From the NCBI GenBank assembly GCA_015501585.1, contig JADNRY010000827.1, forward strand, positions 1 to 24,810: a stretch of DNA of 24,810 nucleotides, read 5' to 3'. Shown here piece after piece: positions 10,558 to 19,217 of the stretch (the stretch's first letter is position 1; each line of letters starts with the position of its first letter). A program made the translations under genes and the position numbers. The notes under the pieces are model-generated. The model was not told the DNA's origin. It saw nothing but the letters and a program-made list of their open reading frames with translations, and searched no databases. The stretch comes from Rhodocollybia butyracea (taxonomy: Eukaryota > Basidiomycota > Agaricomycetes > Agaricales > Omphalotaceae).

Positions 10558-10936
10558 AAGGGCCTTCAAGTAAATAGATGGGCTATATTTTGGCCCTTGC
10601 TGAATCTTGATTTATGCCAACTGTGAATAACAGGACAACCATTTGTTTGCTTTAAGTGTATGCATCAGTCACAAAATTCGGCACGTATGGACCGCAAGGT
10701 CGTCGGGCGACTATAGCCGTACCGCCCTGTAATAATGATTGATGAGACGGTGTCAACAAACTCTAACTTGTAGCTTCAGCCCACGCGGACCCGGACACGG
10801 CAGATCTAGAGGCTGAGTAGTAAAATGAAGTTTGACCATAGAATGGGGGAACAATCACGTTGTCTTTTCATCCACCGTTTATTCAACTAGTAGCAAGGAT
10901 GTTCTTCAAACTCCTATCTTGGTATCGATACCAAAA

Positions 10937-10958
10937 CCCAACTGAAACCCAACTGAAA
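10937..10958. repeat. Tandem 11-bp repeat, two units
   Basis: CCCAACTGAAA occurs twice head to tail and is followed by CC. No function is evident. Confidence 0.7.
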
Positions 10959-11941
10959 CCTGTTCCATAATCGTCTCACTTTCTGAACTTGCAGTGGAAA
11001 TGGCGTCGATTATTGTTCCATTTTCTCCGTCTCAATTCTCAATCTTGTTCTCAATTCTAAGTATTCTATATTCCGACCCACTGACTTCATGCATAAATCT
11101 CGGCTGTGTGTTTAAATACTCTACTGTTCTGGTTCCGGTTGTGCGCGTGGCGCGGCATGCGGAATGGGATGGGATATATTGATCTCAGAGAGACAACACA
11201 TGGTACCAGTTTACTATACTCTGGTCGTTTCCATGCTCCTACCGGGAATGGTGTAAGACTTGATTTGAGAGAGAAAAGGTGCTTGCCGTAGAGACCCCGT
11301 CAGCTTAACAGCGCCTTCAGAAACAGAAATCTTTAATAGTGATCACCGTCAGAATTGTTAGGCATATATCTAAGCTGAGCTCGCCTTAGTTGGCCACTAT
11401 CTATTTTGAGAAGTAGGAAGCAGCGACAATACATAAAATTCCGTGACCAGTATTTACTACCATATTCTTCAAACTCAAACCAATAATGTTTCCAGTTGGA
11501 GTATATTCATACACGTTGATTACCGCAACCGAGTCCTGGAACTTGAAGGGAGTAGTAGAGTAACGCTATATATTTCTTGCGAAACTGTCCGAGAGTTTAT
11601 ATGAATCTGGTGTGTGAGGGGCAATACTTTGGCGTGGGACCGTCTGGATTCAAGTTCGGACTTCGAAGTGGTCGGACCATTTCATGGGTGCTCAGGAATT
11701 TTCCTTTTGCCGGTGTACACACCTCGTCCGAACTATATTAATCGGTGATACAGTAACAGTAAGTAAGTTGAAACAAGAGAGTGCCAATGCGTATCTACTA
11801 CTACAGCCTGAGCGAGGCGCCCCAATCATCGGGCAGTAGGCACCATCTGTTTCCTCTCTGTTGTGTAATCACCGTCCAACCTCCACCTGTCTCACAATCT
11901 CAGACTCTGCACCACTGCCATCTGTTTACCTCTTTGAGGAA

Positions 11942-11972
11942 GCATGATCATATCAAGATCGTATGATCATGC
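11942..11972. repeat. 11-bp perfect inverted repeat
   Basis: GCATGATCATA (11942-11952) and TATGATCATGC (11962-11972) are perfect inverted copies around a 9-nt loop. It lies about 130 bp from the stronger hairpin at 12103. Confidence 0.75.
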
Positions 11973-12102
11973 AGCTGAAGCTTCATGAGCGTTGGGAAAG
12001 TCGACCATAAGACTTTCAGACAGGTCAGAACGAATTCTCTCCGTCCTTCCGTCTACCTCTGCAAAGACATCCGCTGAAATGATTATAGATAAAAAACCGA
12101 GT

Positions 12103-12168
12103 CCAAGTTGGTTGTACCTCGACTCTACTGCTTCCGAAAGCAGTAGAGTCGAGGTACAGCCAACTTGG
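12103..12168. repeat. 31-bp near-perfect inverted repeat with 4-nt loop
   Basis: Arm 1 is 12103-12133, the loop is CCGA (12134-12137) and arm 2 is 12138-12168. The arms begin CCAAGTTGG and end CTACTGCTT. Thirty of 31 positions pair exactly, and the one mismatch (T against G) would be a G-U pair in RNA. No terminal repeats or target-site copies mark it as a transposon, and no intact gene overlaps it. Confidence 0.92.
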
Positions 12169-12748
12169 GTACATATAACGACGGGATTACATCAATGGGA
12201 AGCTCATAGCATCGAAATCTATCTCAGCCTAGCCAGCCCTATAATCACAGCATGCAGAAATGGAGCTTAAGGTCCCGTTTTGGAGTTTTACTATCTATCT
12301 GTATGCCAAAAATGTGGCTGAAATTCCGAGATAGAGGGTTAGAGGGGCTAACCGTATAGAAAAGGTTGTGGCATTCGTTCGATGTGACTTACAAGTTACG
12401 AGAACGCAGCACATCAAAATTCTCAAATAAGTAGCAGCTGAAGACTTTTGGCACATTTTGCGGAGTGGGACACCGACTCATTGAGTTTCATTGAATTTCT
12501 CAGTAAGAAGTTTACAAAAATGGTACTGCTATATTGAGCTCAGAGCGACCGTATTTCTTGCACTCAACTCGAATTAGGTCCAAGCTATTGAATAATCTTA
12601 TACACTTGGTCACGTATGTGACTGATAGACTGACACAGTATCCAAGGACTGGAATTCAGGACTCATCCGTGTTTGGCGGCTCCATACTTCTAGACCATAC
12701 GGCCTATTGACCTAGTATCTCCAACAGGACCTTGATGACTTGGTCTGG

Positions 12749-12756
12749 TATAAATA
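12749..12756 (+). promoter_or_regulatory. TATA box of the 12943 gene
   Basis: TATAAATA is followed by a CT- and CAA-rich leader, typical of well-expressed fungal genes. Initiation near 12780 would give a leader of about 160 nt that contains the intron at 12889-12936. Confidence 0.65.
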
Positions 12757-12888
12757 CCTAGAAGTGGACAGAGCATTTTTCTCAAGCTGGTCTTCAACAA
12801 CTAATCTCTCCAACCCTTTGGCAATCAACGCAACCAACACAACAATCCCCTCACGTTCATCTCCTTCAAGCTCTTACTTCACGAATTT

Positions 12889-12936
12889 GTGAGTGAAATT
12901 TATGCATTTGGTGTTCTACTCTCATCGTTACCTCAG
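12889..12936 (+). other. Probable 5'-UTR intron
   Basis: GTGAGTGAAATTT starts and TTACCTCAG ends a 48-nt segment just before the chosen ATG at 12943. It contains an out-of-frame ATG at 12902 that would otherwise open a 120-codon overlapping frame. Splicing removes that upstream start, so the intron probably governs translation of the secreted protein. Confidence 0.6.
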
Positions 12937-12942
12937 ATTACC

Positions 12943-13870
12943 ATGCATTTTTCTACCACCCTTTGTGCTTTCGTCGCAGCGCTCGTTTCTATGTCTTCAG
13001 CGAGCCCAGTCCCCTCACCTACACCAGACGTACACATGCTTTATCCTCGGATGGCGTTTAAGGCGGTCACAGATGAGGCTAAGTTGGAGGTCGGGACTTT
13101 TGTCTTTGTTCCCCTCAAAGGAGCTGATGGTGAACCGGCAAAAACGAACATCAAGAATCGTCATCCATCGGTTATCCTTGGCCCACCCAATGCCCAGGGT
13201 CTATATCCTATCGCCTACAGCTCGAGTTCCAGCCCGGAATTTACCGAGATCATCAATTTGACCCCGGAAATTCCTGGTATTAAGATTAAAATGCAACCTG
13301 GTCGGAAGACATCGGCCGCGATGGTCAACATGTATCAGCCCGAACCCGATAATACTAGAAAGGCGACAACCGAGGAAGTGGCCGAAATGAAGAAAGGTCA
13401 GCAAGTCTTGCAAGTTGTTCTTGGAATTTTTTTACTGACTTCACACTGCAGTCTGGAACATGCACGCGGCGGCAACAACAGGCCCGGAAGCAGGGGAAGC
13501 ATCCGGATCTCACCAAGGTCTGCACGCCTTGCTTGTTTCGGGAATTTTACTGACCTCATACTACAGAAGGCAAGAAGGAGGAAGAGGGCAAGAAGGAAGA
13601 GGGCAAGAAGGAAGAGGGCAAGAAGGAAGAGGCAAGAAGGGGGCAAGAAGGAAGAGGGCAAGAAGGGGGGCAAGAAGGGCAAGAAGGGAAGCAAGAAGGA
13701 AGGCGAGACGGAAGGTCAGTACAACTCACTTGTTCCTGAAACTTTTACTGACCTCATGCTACAGCATAAGATCTTCGCCTGAATGGGATGCTTTGGGATG
13801 TACATATTTTGATATCAATTTTCAATTTATGTATATGTTATGTTGGTTTCTTGATGCCATGGTATATTGA
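12943..13870 (+). CDS. Secreted protein with Lys/Glu/Gly-rich repeat tail
   Basis: Exons 12943-13396, 13452-13517, 13567-13714 and from 13765. MHFSTTLCAFVAALVSMSSA is a signal peptide. A compact domain follows (about residues 45-130: LEVGTFVFVPLKG, RHPSVILGPPNAQGLYPIAY, PGRKTSAAMVNMYQP). Its order of a VPL strand, a basic stretch with HPSVILG, then a late SAAM vaguely recalls SH3-barrel PemK/MazF-like folds; that is only a suggestion. The third exon encodes repeats of GKKEE. As sequenced, the frame leaves the KKEE phase at 13629-13633 (GAGGC for GAGGGC) and shifts again at about 13639-13643, giving a 257-aa protein with an odd C terminus ending at 13870. If two G residues were lost, the tail would stay in the GKK phase and stop at 13767-13769 after EGETEA. 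The three introns resemble each other. Confidence 0.72.
13567..13710 (+). repeat. GGCAAGAAGGAAGAG tandem repeat in coding exon
   Basis: Repeats of a purine-only 15-nt unit (GGCAAGAAGGAAGAG) grade into shorter GGCAAGAAG units. They encode the GKKEE/GKKG tail. Purity falls at the 3' end, where G-run length varies, the expected place for slippage. Confidence 0.85.
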
Positions 13871-15421
13871 ATATACTCGGAGTCAACCCTTGATCTATCA
13901 TTTGAGTTTTTGTGGAATTTGAAACTGATTTGAATCTCGACTCTCAGCCTCTCTCAGCCTCTCTCAGCCCATTCCAACTGCAAGTTCAAAATGTGAGATG
14001 GCTATGAAACAGGTTTTGCTTCGTATCCGAAGAAAGTGTTTAATCACCTAGGAATTGTCGCGTCCGATCTTAGCCTCTTCGGACGTGTTCAGGCCCGTAT
14101 TTGATGAAGCTACAAATTGTTCGTCGACTGGCTCCAGACTGGCTCATTCTAGGTTTTCTTAATCCTGTTGAAATGACAAAAGATTGAGGCGTTCCGGTTT
14201 AGGACCGGGATTCAGAGGCCACGAATGACATCTCGCAGGCGCTGGCACTGGGTAGAAGATGAGATGCAAAATTGAAGGAAACATAACAGGTGAATTGTCA
14301 TGATGATGAGAAACAGTAAGACAAAGAGTGGATAGTGTTTGTCCAACGCAGAAAATCGGAAGGCGTACATGGGACTTGATCTTTATTGAATTCGTACTTT
14401 GTGTGTTTAGGAACACCTGTCCTGGCGTTGTAATATATACTACTTTTCTTCGACTTTTCAGACGGCTCGTCCAGCTTGGTCGCTGCGATGTTCGAGCTGG
14501 AATTTCAGGCATGAGGTTGGGTTTATAAACATTTTCATGCTGTGAACCCGAAACAGTTTAGCTACAAAATTCTTGGGGAAAAAGCTCAGGGAACATTTGC
14601 CCAGTTATAATTCCTTTACACGCATCTGTGTGGGGCAAGTCGCGCATCGCCACTTTCGATTTATAAAAAAACCATGTACTATTACGAGGCTCAAGCAAAG
14701 GCTAGATCTTCTTGATGCTGGAAGGAAGAATGGAACTGGAAGGAAGGGAGCCGTTGGCGTTGAGGCGTTGAGGACTGAAGTAACGTGGCCTGGCTAGCCG
14801 CTTGTAGTTAGTAGTAGCAGCTTGTGGTTCACAAAGTATTCAAGAATTTCCGATTCGGGACGGATATCGCCCACGTGATATTTCTGATCCGGCTTTGCCG
14901 AACGCTTCTCAGACCCAGACCAGCTAGCAGAGGATGTAAATAGCTGGATCTTAGTAGGTACATGACCTTTCGGCATAAACTCCACGGGCTGATGTACTTA
15001 AACACGAGGGACCTTTGAATGATTCGAATGCTCCCGGACAACTTGAACTCATACTAGAAGAACTCCAGACGAACTCCAAGACTCATAGAGCCCTAAATAT
15101 CTTCTCTTCTTGGATCCTCAGTAGACAAAGACATTTTAGCGTGCAGAAAATGGCTCGATAGGACCCATAAGTAGTTACAAAACTATCAAGCTGGGGTCCG
15201 AGGAGTCTCCGACCGCCAGACACCAACCACTGACCGTCGGACACTCTAGGTTACGATCAATGTACTATAACTAATCCACTGATTTACACCAATAATAATA
15301 CTCAATTTGTTCGGGACTTAATAAGCAAGAGGTAGACTAACTGGCATACAGACCTTCCTTAGTCATTGCAAAAAAATACCGTCTCGTCGGGGAATGACTT
15401 AACTATGACCTAAGAGCGAGA
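13871..15421. other. Intergenic, no supported gene
   Basis: About 1.5 kb without a convincing coding frame. Longer open stretches (for example 14159-14512 on the minus strand) show no domain, no splice support and odd composition. Contains the short tandem repeat at 13941-13970. Confidence 0.45.
13941..13970. repeat. Tandem CTCTCAGCCT, three units
   Basis: Three head-to-tail 10-bp units of CTCTCAGCCT, the last ending CCC. It is about 70 bp past the 12943-13870 gene and probably lies in its 3' flank. Confidence 0.85.
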
Positions 15422-15428
15422 TATAAAA
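15422..15428 (+). promoter_or_regulatory. TATA box of the Gal80-like gene
   Basis: TATAAAA lies 58 bp before the ATG at 15480. The short interval suggests a leader of only about 25-30 nt. Confidence 0.6.
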
Positions 15429-15479
15429 ACTACGTTGTTCGAATTCTTTTCTTCGAACTGATAGTCCCCACTCACCTCC

Positions 15480-16751
15480 ATGGCAACTCCCTCCGAGTCA
15501 AGTAAAACCCAAAAACCAATCCGCCTAGGCTTCATCGGTCTATCTACTCAGGGCTGGGCCGCCGCCGCCTTGGTACCCCCGCTCCTCCAAGCTCCACTAT
15601 CCTCCCACTTCTCCATTGCAGCGGTATCGACAACCAACCCCGTCTCAGCAGAGGCCACTGCTAAAAAGTACTCCGAGCTCACCGGTGCCAGTGTGAAGCC
15701 GTATCATGGGTCGGTGGAGCATATGGTGGGAGACAAAGACGTGGATATGGTAGTTGTTTCCGTCAGGGTGCTGCATCATAAGGAGGTGGTGTCAAAGGTG
15801 ATTGAGGGGGGAAGGATCTTTTTATTGAGTGGCCTGTTGGTAGAAACCTGGCGGAGACGAGAGAGATATATGAGGCGGCGGTGAGAAAGCGGATTAGGGT
15901 GATCGTTGGGTTGCAAACGCGGTTTACGGGATATGCCCTTAAGGTATGTGTTGGCCTTCAGCAGTTTGGTTCTCATTTGCTGATTAATGCCTATCTGTGA
16001 AGACTAAATCCATCATCGATAATGATGAAATCGGCAAGGTTGTCACCACGTCTTTTGTGAGTTGTTTTCCGAGTCTCTTGCCGGAGGGAACTGACTAAAC
16101 TACCAGACGGTTTCGATGGGTTCCCTTGCATACGGGCCTATTATGCCGCAGTTCTACAATTACCTCCCAGTAACGTCCAATGGTGCTACGCTCGTCGATA
16201 TCACGGGCGGCCATCTACTGGACATGTTTACATATATCCTGGGGCCCATCGCCTCATTATCCGCTCTCCTCCAAAACCAAATCAGCTCCGTCACTATAGT
16301 TGATAACGATGGAAAGCCCACCGGTGAAATTGTTCCCCAGGATGGCCCGAACCAAGTTTGCATCATGGGAGTACTAGCTTCCGGAGCGGTGTTCAACATA
16401 AACATCCAATCCAATGTTAAAGAAACTGATTTCAATTGGGTTATCCATGGGGAGAAAGGTACTATACGGATTAGGGATGATAATAGGGCTAGGCAGATAG
16501 GATTCTACGACGCGACTCCGGACGTGTACTTGAATGGAAGGAAAGTTGATCTGCAGAGTATTGGTACTAGTGCGATGAATTCGAGTGTAGACTCGAAGGA
16601 TGTTCAGAGTACTCCTGCCGGATTAGCTTGGCAGGCTGTGGTTGATGGGAAGGCGGGGGAATATGCTACGCTGGAGCAGGCGTTAAAGGTAAAAGAGATT
16701 GTGGCTGCTGTACATGAGAGTGCAAAGGATGGGAAAAGAATTTCTTTTTAG
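15480..16751 (+). CDS. Gal80-like Gfo/Idh/MocA-family protein (one frameshift)
   Basis: Exons 15480-15943, 16003-16056 and 16107-16751 encode about 387 aa if one base is restored. The N terminus IRLGFIGLSTQGWAAAALVP is a Rossmann NAD(P)-binding start. Then come DVDMVVVSVRVLHHKEVV and, after the break, an EWPVGRNLAET segment. The second half is the mixed-sheet domain (ATLVDITGGHLLDMFTYILG, VIHGEKGTIRI, ending KEIVAAVHESAKDGKRISF). In Gfo/Idh/MocA enzymes this segment is normally EKP, with the lysine acting in catalysis. Here it is EWP, as in Gal80-type regulators, so a binding or regulatory role is likelier than a dehydrogenase; that is inference from the motif. Exon 1 is 464 nt and needs 465 to join the later exons. 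The loss maps to the G run at 15806-15811 (six G, seven expected). Without it the frame stops at 15884. Confidence 0.82.
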
Positions 16752-17241
16752 ACTGTACTAGGCTTTAGCAGACATAGTGGATAAACTTGGACATTGCACT
16801 GTCGATAGATGTTCCAGCCCGCTAGATCGCGCGGCAACTCATGTAAAAAAGATCAAGGAAGATGGCGTTTGCAGTATCTCGGCTGATTAGAATTCCCAGG
16901 CTTCACTGTACGGAATATACCGGACCGCAACTATGCCTTTCACCATCATCTCAGAAAACTCGTCCTCTATGCTCCTCCTTTCGCTGATTTCAGATATCAT
17001 TACATGGCCCAGAAGTAAACGAAACTCGTCCTATCTCACATTCACGCGTATTTCACTGGCTACAACGTTGCTTCAAATTTCTCGTGGATTCGAATCCGGA
17101 CTGGATGCACTTCAGAGCTCGAATTTGGCTCATGTAATATGCAGTACAGGCTAACAATACTGCATACACGCTATAGGATACAATACAAGGATAATACAAA
17201 GTGGATAATACAAATAGAAGACAGTCTCGTCCGACTTATCC
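16752..17241. other. Convergent intergenic region
   Basis: About 490 bp between the stop of the Gal80-like gene and the stop of the minus-strand orphan. It probably holds both 3' untranslated regions. An AT-rich tract with repeated ATACAA blocks lies at about 17176-17216. No coding signal. Confidence 0.45.
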
Positions 17242-18571
17242 TCAAATGCGCTGACGCTTCTTTCTATGTCCGTCTTCGGAATCATATGACGGCAACATAT
17301 CCCAGTCTCCGTTCTCATCTTCTCCTTCCTCGTCCTCCTCGTGCAATCTCTTCTCGGTCGTCGTACCCTCTCGCCAGTCATCAATACGCTTCTCTAAAGG
17401 CGACGACTCAACTCTGCTAATTTCTGGCCGTCCAAGGACCAACATACGCCTCGCCTCCCTCCTGCTCATACCCTTCCGAATCATCTCCGCAAACTGAAGA
17501 CAAATCCACGAGTACCCCCACCGCCCCTCATCGAACCCTGCGATTCTTGCTCTAAAAATCGCCTCTCGGTCCTCTTCTGTAGGGATGTCATCCCCAAGCC
17601 CATCAGGTATCGGAGTCTTGTCCAAATATTCATACGCATTGAGCCTAGACGGAAACTGATAATTTTCAGGTTTGTCCGGGTCACTATTCGGGTCCGTTCT
17701 CAAACACGAGCACATGAACAATTCGCGCGACGCGCGCTTGCTAGCGTCCACGATCCCTCCGTCTTCATATACCCATATACCCGCTCGGGTCGCAACAGGC
17801 GGATCCTCGACATCCAGAGTCATAATCTCGTTTTCAAAAGTATCAAGACATGGATCCGCTACTGTCCGCAATTCTCTGGCTTTCGTGATACTTTCTTGTA
17901 TCACTTGTTGCCTTCTTTCCGCCGGTGGAAGTTGCCTCTTCGGGATACGAAGGACTATGTACGGATAGGGTCCCTCCTCGCGATTGTGGTACCATTCGAG
18001 TGCTTCCCAGTCTATAGGCAGGAAGTTTGCCTGAGCTTCGGCTTTGGTGATCCAACCGATGTCGAGGAGCCTCGAGGAGAGTTTTCCTGGGATGGGGATT
18101 TCGGCCGCAGGAAGGCTATTGGAGTAAGCTTGCAGCGTTCGAGCTTCGATTATTTCTAATGTGAACTTCGAATTACTAACTCGGCAGCGTTCACGGACTC
18201 TGGGCCTCGATGGTCCTGGCTGGCCTGCCTTCTGCAACCCCCATGTAGCCTGAGGCTCTTCCTCATCATCGTCCAGGATCTCAGTCGCAGTCGGAGTAGA
18301 CATGGACGATCTTGCTGGAGCCTCGATGGCTCGTCGTCGTTGTATAAACATGTACAGCGCGAGCGCCCCATAGGGATCCCAGATCTCTGGGCACTTGAGG
18401 ATCTGTGACTGCGGAGAATCAGCTTATAGCATCTACATCTACAGTTGGGATGCGCACCTCGATCGCGTCGGTCTCTTCGACATCGACATTGACTTTGTCT
18501 GGTTCGCCACTAGGGTTCGATTGGTCCGGTACCAAGTTCTCAACCTTCTCAGGCGAGGACAACTGAGCCAT
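17242..18571 (-). CDS. Hypothetical protein, 426 aa, acidic C terminus with basic end
   Basis: Two exons (18458-18571 and 17242-18408) join across a 49-nt GTGCGC...CGCAG intron in phase 0, giving 426 aa. Starting at ATG 18571 (context CAAGCAATGG) gives MAQLSSPEKVENLVPDQ; the splice leads into SQILKCPEIWDPYGALALYMF. The body has a Pro/Ser-rich stretch, then DWEALEWYHNREEGPYPY, IVLRIPKRQLPPAERR and a helical FDEGRWGYSWICLQFAEMIRK. The last 40 residues hold a Glu/Asp cluster (EEDEEGEDE) and end in HRKKRQRI, a possible nuclear localisation signal. No enzyme motif, transmembrane segment or signal peptide is visible. I do not recognise the family; a nuclear or chromatin role is only a guess from the tail. 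The frame is clean throughout. Confidence 0.8.
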
Positions 18572-19217
18572 TGCTTGGAGATGGATGAACGATGAATGAA
18601 CGAAAAGATGGTAATAGGAAATCTGGTGGCGGCGGTTGATCAACGAAGAGGTGGCAAGAGTCCGAGTTTAAGTTTGAGCTTAAAATTCGGGGGTCTAGTC
18701 AAGTGTGGCGCTCGTGACGAGTTGAGATTTTGGGAAGACAATGGATTTACTCACGATATAAAGTATATAAGGCAATGATGACGATCCTCTCTTGTTTACT
18801 TGTGGTACTAAGATGTTTATTGTTCCCCAGATCCTAACATTCCGACTGGTACAGCTTTTCACATGAAATCCCTCGTTTGAGGTATTTACACGGCCGTGCA
18901 GATGACCAGGCTTCGTGTCTATAGCTTGGTATGTTCATCTTGTATTGTTTTTGTTCATGTACTTTTGTTTTTTGTAGAACTACTTTTATATTGTCGTGTC
19001 TGCTTTGTAGCAACAGCTTTGATTCAGATCTTAGATGATAACCAATGGGAACCGTCTTTGGATACACTTACTGAGTTAAAGATACCTCCATCACAGTCCC
19101 CAAGCTGTGGTAGATTCAATGAAAGTTTATGACTTCTTTGGATCTACCTGCGACCCAGAATCTTCATATTCAGGACAATCAAGCTCAGATTGAGGATAAA
19201 GCAACTAAGTGGGATCA
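18572..19217. other. Intergenic between orphan gene and duplication
   Basis: Promoter side of the minus-strand orphan gene and left flank of the duplicated segment. A T-rich tract lies at about 18930-18985. No coding frame of note. Confidence 0.45.

Larger units (their letters stand above)
10138..12748. other. Gene-poor interval with hairpins
   Basis: About 2.6 kb with no open frame above roughly 90 codons, no splice series and no familiar protein on either strand. A TATA-like ACTATATTAATCGG at about 11737-11750 has no convincing gene after it. Structured elements inside it are listed separately. Confidence 0.5.

Noticed and set aside
11992..12270. Plus-strand open frame of 92 codons
   Set aside because: Its middle is the 31-bp inverted repeat; no coding signature outside it.
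12893..13261. Open frame of 122 codons overlapping the secreted gene at 12943
   Set aside because: It opens at the upstream ATG removed by the probable leader intron and lacks a domain; the frame from 12943 has a signal peptide and a compact domain.
14159..14512. Minus-strand open frame of 117 codons
   Set aside because: No recognisable motif and no exon partners; likely chance.
17084..17102. tRNA T arm suggested by GGATTCGAATCCGG
   Set aside because: It is a small palindrome; the flanking bases do not give a T stem or the rest of a tRNA.
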